Below are positions 6,901-17,065 of a DNA stretch of 64,000 nt, piece after piece. The translations under genes were made by a program, and so were the position numbers. This DNA comes from an uncultured Rothia sp. (GTDB lineage: Bacteria; Actinomycetota; Actinomycetes; Actinomycetales; Micrococcaceae), in the NCBI GenBank assembly GCA_946222285.1, contig CAMIIP010000002.1:256164-320163 (forward strand), given 5' to 3'. Position 1 is the first letter of the stretch, and each line of letters begins with the position of its first letter. The notes under the pieces were generated by a model. It saw only the letters and a program-made list of their open reading frames with translations. It made no database searches and was not told the DNA's origin.

Positions 6901-9599
6901 TTTTTCAGTCTCGCTTTCTTACCGCTGAGAATCTTGCTTGCCCACTGTGCCAGTAGCGGCCGGTCAATCTTAGAATTATGGCGAATATCGGTGGGGTGTT
7001 CTTTTACTACCAAAACGGCAGTTACTTCAATACCGGTTTTCTCCAACACAAGAGCGCGAATTCGACGAGCCAGAGCGGGGGCTGCATGCCCATCTCGCTG
7101 GGCGCGGGGCTTGGTTTCAAGCACGATGACGGGCGCAGCAGCGCCTGCTGGTCCCACAGCGACGAGGGCCGCGCGTCGTACCGAGCTATCGGTTTCAGCC
7201 GCCTGCTCAGCGGCAACGGGAGTGAGGATTCCCTGCGAAGTATTGAGCACATGAGCTAGGCGCCCTTCGACCCAGAGACGACCTGCCTCATCGAAATGCC
7301 CGACGTCTCCTGTCCGGTGCCAGCCCGGTGTTGTGGTGGAGATCCTTTCGGTCAACCAGAGGGTGTCGTAGCGATCTTTCACGTGAGCGGCGGCAACCAC
7401 AATCTCACCGGTAATACCGGCTTTGACGGTAGTTTCTTCCACCGATTCGCCCTTCTCATCGAGGGCAGCAATCTGCACGCGAGCGCCAAAAACGGGCTTA
7501 CCGACGCATACGCCCTCCCGTGCGCCGAGCATATTTTGTTCTGTGCCGTCGGCAATTGCTGTTTGAATTTCTTCGAAGGAAACATCGGTAATCGGTAGAG
7601 CTTCGGTCATACCGTAGGGGGTGTGAATAGAGGCGTTAGGCACGATGGATTGCACCGCTTGTAGGAGTGGAACAGCCAGGGGAGCGCCCGCTGAAAGGAG
7701 CATATCCACGGTCGCCAGAGCCTGTTTGTGTTGTTCATTGAGGGTTGCGGCAGTCTTGACCACGTTCATGAGCGCGGCAGGGGAGGCAAAAATGGTGGTG
7801 GCATCAATGGCAGCGGTAGCAGCAGCAAGAGCTGTTGCCGTCAGTGTCTTGGGTTTGGTCACATCCATGGTCGGGGTCACTGAGGTAGCACCTAAAGCCG
7901 GTCCGAGTAGGGCAAAGGGCGCAAAACCGGCAACCAGACCGGTTCCTGCCTGCAAACCGTAAGTGTTCTTAATGGCATCACGCATACTGGCGAGTTGGCG
8001 TTGAGTGTAGACCACGCCCTTAGCCGGTCCTGTTGATCCAGAAGTGTAGAGGACTGCGGCGTCGTCGTTGGGATTGACCGTGTAGGAGATATTTTCCGTC
8101 TCGTCTCTAAAATCTGCGAGGGAGGCGATAACTCCCAGAGTTTTTGCCAGGGCAGAGGGCAGAGTATCCACAGAAATTTTGTTACCGGGCCAGCCCAGAG
8201 CGCGAGCGGCCACCAAAGCGGAGCGAATACCCACAATAAAGTCTGGACGGGCACCCTTAAGCGCGCGGGTGAGACCTTTAGTCCCGAGACCGGTATCTGC
8301 CACCACAATAATCGCACCGAGCTTGAGGCAAGCGTAAATGAGAGTAGTGAGCTGAGCACCGGGGGGAACCATAAGATTAACGCGAGCACCGGGTCCAACA
8401 CCCAGTGTTTGCAGTCCGTTAGCAACCCGATTCACTTCAAGAGCTAGCTCAGCCCAGGTGAGTGTGGCGGCGATGGTGGTTTCATTTGTAGAATCCATAT
8501 CGACCACGGCGAGAGAGGAGTCGTGCGCACGCTTGGTCAGTTCAGAAATCATGGGCACAAACTCTTTGCCGGCGGCAAACTCTTCACGAGCCGCTAGATG
8601 GGTTTGGCGACCGGTTTCATTCCAGAGAAAATTCTCTTCTAACCACTCAAAAATGGGGGTGGCAATGTCTTCGTCTTCAGCCACCAGATGGGAAGCTTTT
8701 TCATAGCGGTGAACATCTGCCTGAGGTAACCGTTGTTGCAAATCTGCCAGATATCGACGCTGAAAAACAGGATCTTTTGTTCCCCACTGGAAGAAGGCGG
8801 GAACATCAAGGCCTCGAATTCCCTCGGCAATACGAACCATCTCAGTGTAAGAAACGGTGTGTGACCCGGCGGGAATATCAGCCACAAAATTGCGAATCCC
8901 TGCGCGTAACTGGGGAGTAGAATAGGGCGCTGAGTAGGTTTTATAGACCTCTTTGGAAAGTCCGCCGTACTGCGCCAGGTGCAAGGTGACATCGAGAAAA
9001 GCGGTAGATTTTTGCGTACCCCATCCATGAATTGCAGGGTTGAGCGCCAGCTGTAGGGCAGCAGGAATTTTCTCTACCTGATCATGAAAAACAGCGGTAT
9101 TGGTGAGTAAAATTGCTTGTACCAAATCTTGATGGTCTAAAACCCAACCTAAAGAGATCAAGCCGCCCCAGTCATGGGCGAGAGCAACAACCGGCACATC
9201 GGTATCATCTAATCCTATGGTTCGCGTGAAGTCCCCCAGATCTTTCACGCGGTCGGTAAGATGACGCACAGTGCCAGTACGTTCGGAATAGCCCATATCG
9301 AGCTGATCGACGGCGATAACACGCCAGGGATTTTCGGGATTGACACCTTCAGCCACCACCGAACGCCAGAGATAAGACCAGGTGGGATTGCCGTGAACAG
9401 CAAGGATGGTGCCAATAGGGGAGAGTCCTTGATTTTCTAAAGCGGTTAGGTTATCCAGATAATGCCAACGGCGACTCTGCCCCGCATCTACGCCAGCGGT
9501 GGATTCCACTGATACGGTATTTGACCAAAGCGGGTCAACGCCGGGCCAATTCTGAGGGGTGGGATTTACCTGTTCAAGCATCATTTTCTCCTGGTTCAA
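6897..9599 (-). CDS. oleBC: OleBC fusion: beta-lactone decarboxylase plus beta-lactone synthetase
   Basis: This 900-residue protein joins two steps of the ole pathway. Residues 20-330 form an alpha/beta hydrolase of the haloalkane dehalogenase type with HGNPTW at 69-74, the nucleophile Asp143 in AHDWGG and a histidine in KASHLVAED near 310; this is OleB, which turns the beta-lactone into the alkene and CO2. Residues 350-900 form an ANL-superfamily domain with the P-loop YTSGSTGPAKG near 520, PYGMTE near 670 and WHRTGDVG near 780; this is OleC, which makes the beta-lactone using ATP. Actinobacteria are known to fuse these. The start is ATG 9599 after GGAGAAA. It is coupled to oleD. Confidence 0.93.
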   Translation of the reverse strand: MNQEKMMLEQVNPTPQNWPGVDPLWSNTVSVESTAGVDAGQSRRWHYLDNLTALENQGLSPIGTILAVHGNPTWSYLWRSVVAEGVNPENPWRVIAVDQLDMGYSERTGTVRHLTDRVKDLGDFTRTIGLDDTDVPVVALAHDWGGLISLGWVLDHQDLVQAILLTNTAVFHDQVEKIPAALQLALNPAIHGWGTQKSTAFLDVTLHLAQYGGLSKEVYKTYSAPYSTPQLRAGIRNFVADIPAGSHTVSYTEMVRIAEGIRGLDVPAFFQWGTKDPVFQRRYLADLQQRLPQADVHRYEKASHLVAEDEDIATPIFEWLEENFLWNETGRQTHLAAREEFAAGKEFVPMISELTKRAHDSSLAVVDMDSTNETTIAATLTWAELALEVNRVANGLQTLGVGPGARVNLMVPPGAQLTTLIYACLKLGAIIVVADTGLGTKGLTRALKGARPDFIVGIRSALVAARALGWPGNKISVDTLPSALAKTLGVIASLADFRDETENISYTVNPNDDAAVLYTSGSTGPAKGVVYTQRQLASMRDAIKNTYGLQAGTGLVAGFAPFALLGPALGATSVTPTMDVTKPKTLTATALAAATAAIDATTIFASPAALMNVVKTAATLNEQHKQALATVDMLLSAGAPLAVPLLQAVQSIVPNASIHTPYGMTEALPITDVSFEEIQTAIADGTEQNMLGAREGVCVGKPVFGARVQIAALDEKGESVEETTVKAGITGEIVVAAAHVKDRYDTLWLTERISTTTPGWHRTGDVGHFDEAGRLWVEGRLAHVLNTSQGILTPVAAEQAAETDSSVRRAALVAVGPAGAAAPVIVLETKPRAQRDGHAAPALARRIRALVLEKTGIEVTAVLVVKEHPTDIRHNSKIDRPLLAQWASKILSGKKARLKK

Positions 9600-9674
9600 A
9601 ACTGTGCGGTGCGCAGAGCGAATCTTAAAAGTGTGCCCATCCTGAGTCGACGACCGAAGATGAGCGAAATAGCG

Positions 9675-10706
9675 TTACCACTTAATCTCCATGAGAGCGG
9701 TATTGAGCCCGGACCCAACTCCCATACAAAGAATACGATCGCCCTGTGAGTAATTCGGTGCCTCATGGGCCAAGGTCATAGGGAGCGCCGCAGCAGCAAC
9801 ATTGCCCCAGCGAGGGAAGGTCATGGGAATTTTTGTCTCATCAATCCCTACTGCTTCGATGATGGCATTGGTGTGAGAATTTGAAATCTGATGGGTGATG
9901 TAAGAATCCATCTGTGTCCAATCCCAGCCCTGACATTGGGCTTCTTCCCAGGCTTCGGCAACAAGGGTTAGACCGTGTTTCAGCAGTCCGGCGGCATCGG
10001 TATTCATGCCCTGATCCGCTTCTCCACCGATACACAGATCGCGGTGTTCGGTGCCAGCGCGGGAAACAGACCCTAAAATTTTGTGTCCTTCAGGGTGACG
10101 ATCTGAGCGGCCAAGTACGGCGGCTGCGGCACCGGAGCCCAAGGTAAGAGTAGCGAACTGGGCTAGTACTTCGTCGCGGGTGGTCGAGGACTGAGCCAGA
10201 ATACGAAGCGCTGTGCGATGCCAGGGCGAAGGGTCCTCACCAGCAACAATGAGCGCATAATCGATTGCCCCCGCATCAATTATGGTGGAAGCAACGGTCA
10301 TAGCATTCACAAAACCTAAACAAGCGTTAGTGATATCAAACTCCAGAGCATGGCGGGGCAGACCGAGCCGGTCATGGATGCCCACAGCAACGGCAGGTTC
10401 AAAATTATCACGGGTAACCGAAGCGTTAATCATTAGACCGATCTGGTCTTTGGTAATACCAGCAGCAGCGATTGCTTTCTCGGCCGCTGCCACCGCGCCG
10501 TCCTCAAATGTCATATTCTCACCCCAGGAGCGTCGTTCTGAAATACCCGCCAGACGCTCCAACAAACCCTTGGGCATCCTCAACCGCTTGTAAGTATCAG
10601 CCAGCTTCTCATCGAAGTACGATGACGAAACAATCTCGGGTGGCAACTCATGCTCTATAGAGAGTAAAGAAGCATTGGAGTGGCGGATATCTGAGTTAGC
10701 AGTCAA
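9675..10706 (-). CDS. oleA: OleA: head-to-head acyl-CoA condensing thiolase
   Basis: OleA joins two fatty acyl-CoA molecules in a non-decarboxylative Claisen condensation, giving a 2-alkyl-3-ketoacid. The 343 residues have the thiolase/KAS III fold with nucleophile Cys129 in ITNACLGF, the histidine in YITHQISNS and the asparagine in RWGNVAAAA. Glu103 in DNFEPA corresponds to the glutamate that marks OleA against FabH. It heads the oleA-oleBC-oleD series on the minus strand; the 75-base gap to oleBC has no terminator. It is divergent from smc, and the 10707-10949 gap must hold both promoters. Confidence 0.92.
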   Translation of the reverse strand: MTANSDIRHSNASLLSIEHELPPEIVSSSYFDEKLADTYKRLRMPKGLLERLAGISERRSWGENMTFEDGAVAAAEKAIAAAGITKDQIGLMINASVTRDNFEPAVAVGIHDRLGLPRHALEFDITNACLGFVNAMTVASTIIDAGAIDYALIVAGEDPSPWHRTALRILAQSSTTRDEVLAQFATLTLGSGAAAAVLGRSDRHPEGHKILGSVSRAGTEHRDLCIGGEADQGMNTDAAGLLKHGLTLVAEAWEEAQCQGWDWTQMDSYITHQISNSHTNAIIEAVGIDETKIPMTFPRWGNVAAAALPMTLAHEAPNYSQGDRILCMGVGSGLNTALMEIKW

Positions 10707-10949
10707 TGAAGTTTAGCTTTCGGTGGGTTTGCGATGAGCTGTTGAGGGAGATATGCGCGGTGACCCCACGCGCTCCTACGCGAAAAATAAGTCTAACGTT
10801 TAATAATAATGCTCTTCTCTGAATCTTGGCTGATTTCACCTGTGGGGTAATATCACAAGGTCTCAAAGCGGAAGCCTCACGTGACCTAAAATAATGGGGT
10901 ACCTCAGCTGAGAACCGCTCCAAATCTCACCAGCCATAGAAGGATTCCC

Positions 10950-13900
10950 ATGCATTTGAAATCGCTTACCTTACGGGGTTTTAAATCCTTTGCTTCGACC
11001 ACAGAATGCACTTTTAGCCCCGGCGTCAACGTTATTGTTGGGCCCAACGGCTCTGGTAAATCGAATATTGCTGATGCATTGTTGTGGGTGTTGGGGCAAC
11101 AAGGTGCTAAATCTATGCGAGGGGCGTCGATGCAGGACGTCGTGTTCGCGGGAACAGCGAATAAACCGGCTCTTGGCCGGGCTAAAGTGAGCCTTACTCT
11201 TGATAACACGGATTCAAGCATTGATTACCCTGCATCAGAAATAATGATTGAGCGAACCATGTATAGAGCAGGTGGTTCGGAGTATTCGCTGAACGGGGTA
11301 GTCACTCGCCTGAATGATATTCAAGATCTCTTAGCCCAGGCAGGGATCTCTCGGGGAGATCATGGGATGGTAGGGCAGGGGCGAGTCGATCAAGTACTCA
11401 CAGCCACTGCTAACGAGCGTCGAGAAATTTTAGAAGAAGCTTTTGGCATTCATCGCCATAGAATCCGTGCTAATCAGAGTGAACGGAAGCTGGACTCGAT
11501 GAAGCAGAACCTGCATCGACTCGAAGACCTCGAAGCTGAGTTGGCCCAGCAGATTGAGCCTTTACGTCTTCAAGCTCAGGCATCGCGAGAATCTGCTGAA
11601 CTATATGACCAAATGAATACACTGCAGACAGGCCAACTCCGTCGAGAAGCAGAGGCGATGATTCGTGAGGAAAAGAGACTTACAGAACGGCTCGAAAATA
11701 CTCAAGAAAAAACTTTTCAGGCTAATGAGGCTTCTCAGAAACTCACGGTAGAACTGAGCAGGGTTGCAGAGAGCGCACAGCAACAGGAAAAAACTCGACG
11801 TACTCTCCAAGAACGGAAATTCCAGGTCCAGAGCCTCTTACAAACGACACAATCGCATCTGCGACTGGCTCAGGAAAGACAACGTACCCTCGCTACGATT
11901 CCGCCGGACACTATTGCCCAAGACCTTGAGCAAACTCAACAACAGCTCAGCGAAAAACAGAACAAACTAGAGCAACAAGAAGCGCATCTGAAAGCTACGG
12001 AAGAAACTTTAGCTAGACTCCTGCAAGAAGAGAAAGACCTGAAACGTCTGCAACACCAAGGCGAAAAAGAACTTATCGCTGCTCAGGAAGCTGAGAGAGA
12101 ATATCGTGCTGAACACGCACGCCTTCTTGCTGAATTGGCAGGGCAACGGGCACATCTTGAACGTCTTGAAAAGACTTTAGAAGAAACCACACAGCAGGAA
12201 AGCCATACAGAACAGTCTCAGAAAGAGCTGAAAATATCGCTGGCTCAGGAGGAACAAAAAACCCAATCCCAGCTACAACACATCACCGAGCTGGAAGAAA
12301 AACTGCATGTTCAGCAAGACCAGCGCCGCCAGCTCACTCAAGAAGTAGCAGAAACGTCTCAGCGAGTTCACCGACTCCAAAGCACCCTGAAAGCCCTACA
12401 AGCGCAAAGAGAAATTTTTCAACAGGCCTTAGAAAATCAACAGGAAACTGAAAAAACTGCCGATTTGTTCTATCGCGCATTGACCGTACAAACTCCTTGG
12501 CAACTTGCGGTTTCGGTAGCACTTTCGCGGCTGAGTAAAGCTGTTATTAAAGATAAAACTGAAACCCCTAATCTTGAAGACATTACTTCAGCAACAGTTT
12601 TTAGGCCTCACACGAACGCACACATACCTATTCAAAACGCCGCACAGGATCTAGCCGCCACAGATCCCACGATTTTTAGTATCGAAGACATCTCCGTACC
12701 CGCTACCGAGATAAGTCGAGAAATTTTGATTCAAGCGCTCGCCAACGTCGTCTTTACTGTCTCCAACGAACAAGCAATCTCACTTGCTCTGAAAAATCCT
12801 GGTATGTGTGTCATCGATCAGAAAGGCAATATCTTTACCCATTACAGTGCGTTACCCCACGAAGTGACACTTACTAATCCCCTGGAACTTACCGCAAAAA
12901 TCTCAGACCTTGACCAACAGATCGAAGAAGCTCAAGCTATCCTCTTACGCGAACAAGAAGTCCTCAATCACAACCAGGCATCGCTGGAACAGTGCCGTAG
13001 CCGAGAAAAAACTATAGCTCAACATCTGGGTAAAGCCTCTGCAGAACTTACCGATACACAATCTGCCCTAGCCGTTGCTCAGGCACAGTGGAAAGATCGC
13101 AAGGCAGCTAAAATACGAGTTCAAGAACTCATTCATACCCATCAGAAAAACCTTCAGCAATCTCAGGAAAAATGGCAGAAGATCCAGCAAGAACTGAGCA
13201 CCCTCGACTCTCAGCGAGAGAAAGAAAAACAACCTGAGCTAGCTGAGTCAGTAGCGGCGGCAAATCAGAGCCTACAGGAGGTTCGGATACAACTGGCAAC
13301 GCACACCAAAATAGCTGAACACGCACGCCAAACCTTCGAGACTTCTCGTGACGAACTGGAAAAACTGGCAGATCGCACTGCAGCGATGAAAAATTCTCTA
13401 CTTCATGCTCGCCACCAAGCAGAAGCTCGCCACCGGCTGAATCAGAAACTTCAGCACATTCATCACAAATGTGAGCTATTGATTCAGACTCTACAAGCTG
13501 AACTAACGCAGAATGACCAAGAAACTTCTGCCGTAAAAGAAGAACAACAGAACCTGCTCCAAGAGCAAGAGAGCCTGGAGCAGAAACGTCAGAAGGCTCA
13601 GGAACATCAGCAAGAGCAACAGAAAATATACGATGCTCTCCTTCAAGAAAATCTGCTGAATCAGGTTCACCGCCAAAACCTAGAGCAAAAAATCCAGCAA
13701 CAGGTAGCGCTGAGCTGGGAAGAACTTATGGCAAGAGAACCGTTGGAGATATCGGACCAGGAAATTCAGCAGCAACTGCTACAGCTACAAGAGAGCCTCA
13801 ACGCTCTGGGTAGAGTCAATCCCTTGGCCGTTGAAGAGTGCGAAGCGCTGGAAGAAAGACACCGCTACCTGATCGAGCAGATTAACGATTTGAAGAAATC

Positions 13901-14414
13901 CCGGGCAGATGTGCGTTCGCTCATCAAGAGTCTTCATAGCCGTATGAAAGAACAGTTCGTCCAGTCATTCTCTCATGCCGCGAGCGCATTTGAGAGAATT
14001 TTTGCGGATCTTTTTGACGGGGGAGAGGGAAAGCTGATCCTGACCGATCCTCAGGACGTTCTCTCCAGCGGCGTGGAGATTCAGGCTCGCCCTTCCGGTA
14101 AAAAAGTCAAGCGTCTTTCGCTGCTATCTGGCGGTGAGAGAACCTTGACTTCGCTGGCTTTTCTGGCGGCGCTCTTTAGCGTTCGTCCTGCGCCTTTTTA
14201 TGTTCTCGACGAAGTAGAAGCAGCACTTGACGATAGAAATCTTGCTCGAGTACACTGCCTATTTGATCAGCTTTCATCAGAGAGTCAGCTTCTCATCATT
14301 ACTCATAAGCCTCGCACGGTTGAGCTGGCTGAAACACTCGTGGGTATTTCGATGCAGGACGGCGTTAGCTTTGTTCTATCGCAGAACGCTGAGTATATTC
14401 GTTCTCAGCTATAG
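10950..14414 (+). CDS. smc: chromosome partition protein SMC
   Basis: SMC is the ATPase that, with ScpA and ScpB, compacts and segregates the chromosome. The 1154 residues start with the N-terminal ATPase half (Walker A GPNGSGKS at 31-38), followed by a glutamine-rich coiled coil, a hinge region about 500-650, a second coiled coil, and the C-terminal half with the signature LLSGGERTLTS (about 1055) and Walker B FYVLDEVEAALDD. The ATG at 10950 follows AAGGA closely. The hinge is unusual: the glycine-rich segment found in Bacillus SMC (GGSMTGG) is replaced by a stretch without paired glycines. Otherwise the length is normal and both ATPase motifs are intact, so it is probably functional. Confidence 0.95.
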   Translation: MHLKSLTLRGFKSFASTTECTFSPGVNVIVGPNGSGKSNIADALLWVLGQQGAKSMRGASMQDVVFAGTANKPALGRAKVSLTLDNTDSSIDYPASEIMIERTMYRAGGSEYSLNGVVTRLNDIQDLLAQAGISRGDHGMVGQGRVDQVLTATANERREILEEAFGIHRHRIRANQSERKLDSMKQNLHRLEDLEAELAQQIEPLRLQAQASRESAELYDQMNTLQTGQLRREAEAMIREEKRLTERLENTQEKTFQANEASQKLTVELSRVAESAQQQEKTRRTLQERKFQVQSLLQTTQSHLRLAQERQRTLATIPPDTIAQDLEQTQQQLSEKQNKLEQQEAHLKATEETLARLLQEEKDLKRLQHQGEKELIAAQEAEREYRAEHARLLAELAGQRAHLERLEKTLEETTQQESHTEQSQKELKISLAQEEQKTQSQLQHITELEEKLHVQQDQRRQLTQEVAETSQRVHRLQSTLKALQAQREIFQQALENQQETEKTADLFYRALTVQTPWQLAVSVALSRLSKAVIKDKTETPNLEDITSATVFRPHTNAHIPIQNAAQDLAATDPTIFSIEDISVPATEISREILIQALANVVFTVSNEQAISLALKNPGMCVIDQKGNIFTHYSALPHEVTLTNPLELTAKISDLDQQIEEAQAILLREQEVLNHNQASLEQCRSREKTIAQHLGKASAELTDTQSALAVAQAQWKDRKAAKIRVQELIHTHQKNLQQSQEKWQKIQQELSTLDSQREKEKQPELAESVAAANQSLQEVRIQLATHTKIAEHARQTFETSRDELEKLADRTAAMKNSLLHARHQAEARHRLNQKLQHIHHKCELLIQTLQAELTQNDQETSAVKEEQQNLLQEQESLEQKRQKAQEHQQEQQKIYDALLQENLLNQVHRQNLEQKIQQQVALSWEELMAREPLEISDQEIQQQLLQLQESLNALGRVNPLAVEECEALEERHRYLIEQINDLKKSRADVRSLIKSLHSRMKEQFVQSFSHAASAFERIFADLFDGGEGKLILTDPQDVLSSGVEIQARPSGKKVKRLSLLSGGERTLTSLAFLAALFSVRPAPFYVLDEVEAALDDRNLARVHCLFDQLSSESQLLIITHKPRTVELAETLVGISMQDGVSFVLSQNAEYIRSQL

Positions 14415-14445
14415 GGCAGAATAATCTGAGAAGGGTAGTCTTGGA

Positions 14446-15813
14446 TCAGCGACCTGTATAATCGTCATCTGCCAAGGTCTGCGGAAAACGTGGTTTCCGT
14501 CCGGGAAGCCAGGAGAATACGCACAGCAGCATGAGCGCACCAGAAAGTGCGAAGGCCGGACCGAAACCCCAACGGTCTGCTATAAAACCTGCTAGAAGAG
14601 GGCCGATAATTTGACCAAGGTCTGCCATCATCTGGAAAGTTGAAAGAACTGTACCGCCAGCACGGGAGCTTCCAATAACGTCTGCGACTGAGGCTTGCAA
14701 AGAGGGACCCATGAGTCCTGTTCCCACGCCCGTTAGAGCAGAGAATACACAAAAAAGTACGGGACTGGGGGCATAACCTACAGCTACGGTAGCGATTCCT
14801 GCGACGATTAGACCGCTGAAGATGAGCACGCGTCGGCCCATCCGATCAGAGATTGATCCTGAAATGTTTTGTGTGATGGCATTTCCTGCGGCGTAAAGAG
14901 CTAGAGCTACCCCGGCTAGCACGGTACCGCCGGCACCAGCGTTGTAATTCTCACCTTCGTGATACTGCACTAACAAGGCGACTGCTGCTAGAGGCATGAG
15001 CGATACTCGGATTCCTAACGCGGCCCAGCCCACCGCAAAATGAGTGCTTAAAGCAGCCCGATAGTTCTCAAAGCTCCAGGCATCACGAAAGGTTAGTTCG
15101 GGGCGACGCGATGTAGCTCCTGCCGTTTTTACTTCGGCATCTTTGAGATAAATGAAGACGACTCCGCAGGCAATGAGTAGGGCAACGGCGTAAATAATAA
15201 AGGGCAGACGCATACCGAGACCGGCCATGAGAACTCCTGCTACCGGTCCAAGAATATTGCCCAACAAGAAAGCGGTGGCATAGTAGCCAGAGATTCGCCC
15301 GCGCAGAGACTGCGGCGCGAAACGAACAATGAGACCCATCGCCGAGACAGTGAACATAACAGATCCCACTCCGCCAATGGCGCGAAAGAGCAAGAGCGAA
15401 GAGAAGTCCCAGGAAAAGGCAACGCCTAGGGAGGAGAGGGCAACAATGAGTAATCCTGCCACATAGGTGGGGCGCTCACCGAACCGGGAAATGATCTTTC
15501 CCGAAGCTGGCGCGAAGACTAAACGCATGACAGCGAACATGCTTACGATGAAGGCAGCGCCCATGGCACCGACATCAAAGCTTGCGGCAAAGCGGGGTAG
15601 AGCCGGTGCGATTAATCCGAAACCCAATGCAATCACAAAAGCGGCGATAATGAGAATCCGCAGCTGGGTAGGGACGCTCGGCTTCTCCTGAGAAGAGATG
15701 TTTTCTCTGGAGATATCAGCTAGCTGCTCGGCATTGTGCGCGGTGGGTCCTATCAGAGGCAACTCACCGGTGTGTGGAGGTAGCTGGGATTCATTCTGTG
15801 CCATAGAGAGCAA
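14446..15813 (-). CDS. major facilitator superfamily transporter
   Basis: A 455-residue integral membrane protein with about twelve hydrophobic segments after a soluble N-terminus of roughly 45 residues. Motifs of drug-efflux MFS proteins are visible: a loop of the form GKIISRFGERP between helices 2 and 3, its repeat in the second half (GSISDRMGRR), and proline/glycine-rich helices such as LGNILGPVAG. The substrate is unknown; multidrug/proton antiport is likely from similarity. TTG at 15813 lies six bases after AAGAAGG, better than ATG at 15804, which has no ribosome site. It converges with smc, leaving only 31 bases between them. Confidence 0.85.
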   Translation of the reverse strand: MLSMAQNESQLPPHTGELPLIGPTAHNAEQLADISRENISSQEKPSVPTQLRILIIAAFVIALGFGLIAPALPRFAASFDVGAMGAAFIVSMFAVMRLVFAPASGKIISRFGERPTYVAGLLIVALSSLGVAFSWDFSSLLLFRAIGGVGSVMFTVSAMGLIVRFAPQSLRGRISGYYATAFLLGNILGPVAGVLMAGLGMRLPFIIYAVALLIACGVVFIYLKDAEVKTAGATSRRPELTFRDAWSFENYRAALSTHFAVGWAALGIRVSLMPLAAVALLVQYHEGENYNAGAGGTVLAGVALALYAAGNAITQNISGSISDRMGRRVLIFSGLIVAGIATVAVGYAPSPVLFCVFSALTGVGTGLMGPSLQASVADVIGSSRAGGTVLSTFQMMADLGQIIGPLLAGFIADRWGFGPAFALSGALMLLCVFSWLPGRKPRFPQTLADDDYTGR

Positions 15814-15885
15814 TTCTAGCCTTCTTACCCCGAGACTGTGCCTTAAACCTTAGGCTTGAAACAGCGGTTATGAGAAGCTAGAGAG

Positions 15886-16983
15886 GTGAATGATTCCCTG
15901 ACTCTAATTTTGTATATCGTGCTGGGGGTGCTTATCCTCGGCGGCGTGCTAGCGGTTTTGCTTCGCGGTCCTAAAGCGCCCAAAGAAGGCTATGAAAGTA
16001 CCCGCGACTCAGATGATCCTGAATCTTCTGAAACATCGGTTACTACCGTGGAGCGTCCTCCCTCTGCTACAGGGCGGCTGGTTCGGTTGCGTGAGCGTCT
16101 TTCCCGTTCCAATAATTTTCTTGGAAAGGGCCTATTGGCTCTACTATCTCGCGACAAGCTAGATCAAGATGCTTGGGACGAAATTGAAGAAACTCTGCTC
16201 ATGGCAGATCTTGGTTCAGGTCCCTCGGAACGACTTGTCGCAGCTCTTCAGCAGCGCGTGCGGGTGGAGGGCACAGATAATCCTGCGCACGTGAAACAAA
16301 TGCTCCATGAAGAACTGCTGGCAATCGTTGGTCCTGATACCGACCGCTCTCTGAAACTGGAGGGCGAGGGCGACCAACCCGGCGTCGTCCTGGTGGTAGG
16401 TGTCAACGGCGTAGGCAAAACTACGACCGTGGGCAAATTGGCTCGTGTCATGGTAGCCAAAGACCAAAAACTTTTGCTTGGTGCCGCCGATACCTTTCGT
16501 GCAGCTGCCGCCGATCAGCTTCAAACCTGGGGCGATCGGGTAGGAGTGCAGACCGTACGTTCGGAGAAGGACGGCGCAGATCCGGCTTCGATAGCCTTTG
16601 AAGCTATCAAAGAGGGTAAAGCCCAGCAGGTTGATACGGTCATGATTGATACTGCCGGACGTTTGCAGAACAAAGCTGGTCTGATGGATCAGCTCGGTAA
16701 AATCAAGCGCGTGGTAGAAAAAGAAGCGCCGGTTACTGAAGTGTTGCTCGTGATTGACGCAACCACCGGTCAGAACGGCATGATTCAAGCTAAGGTCTTC
16801 GCCGAAGTTGTGAACATCACCGGCATCGTTCTGACTAAACTAGACGGCTCCGCTAAGGGCGGTATCGTCGTCGCTATCCAGGAAGAGCTGGGAGTGCCCG
16901 TCAAGCTGATTGGCTTAGGCGAGGGCCCGGACGACTTGGCGCCGTTTGACGCCAAGGGATTTGTAGACGCGATACTGGACTAA
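15886..16983 (+). CDS. ftsY: signal recognition particle receptor FtsY
   Basis: FtsY is the membrane-linked GTPase that receives ribosome-SRP complexes and hands them to SecYEG. The 365 residues start with a hydrophobic helix (about residues 4-27) that anchors the protein, the actinobacterial layout, then a short acidic linker and the NG domain: G1 GVNGVGKTT near 172, DTFRAAAADQL, DTAGR and TKLDGSAKGG near 320. GTG at 15886 follows GAGAG. A good terminator follows, so the gene is probably read alone although ffh lies close by. Confidence 0.96.
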   Translation: MNDSLTLILYIVLGVLILGGVLAVLLRGPKAPKEGYESTRDSDDPESSETSVTTVERPPSATGRLVRLRERLSRSNNFLGKGLLALLSRDKLDQDAWDEIEETLLMADLGSGPSERLVAALQQRVRVEGTDNPAHVKQMLHEELLAIVGPDTDRSLKLEGEGDQPGVVLVVGVNGVGKTTTVGKLARVMVAKDQKLLLGAADTFRAAAADQLQTWGDRVGVQTVRSEKDGADPASIAFEAIKEGKAQQVDTVMIDTAGRLQNKAGLMDQLGKIKRVVEKEAPVTEVLLVIDATTGQNGMIQAKVFAEVVNITGIVLTKLDGSAKGGIVVAIQEELGVPVKLIGLGEGPDDLAPFDAKGFVDAILD

Positions 16984-17005
16984 TCAAACAGATATATCCT
17001 CTGAG

Positions 17006-17045
17006 AAGGAGCGAGGCCTTGGTTGCCTCGCTCCTTCAGCGTTTT
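17006..17045 (+). terminator. terminator after ftsY
   Basis: AAGGAGCGAGGC pairs perfectly with GCCTCGCTCCTT across a seven-base loop (17006-17036), followed five bases later by TTTTATT. Confidence 0.85.
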
Positions 17046-17065
17046 ATTCGTTTAGACTAGACCCC

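Noticed and set aside
7892..8425. Open frame of 177 codons in another frame of oleBC
   Set aside because: Out-of-frame shadow in a strongly conserved AMP-ligase region.
6897..9599. Possible frameshift or assembly join making OleB and OleC one protein
   Set aside because: The OleBC fusion is known from actinobacteria, and both domains are complete with a normal linker.
16216..16788. Open frame of 190 codons antisense to ftsY
   Set aside because: Covers the conserved GTPase domain; no start signal, no recognisable protein.
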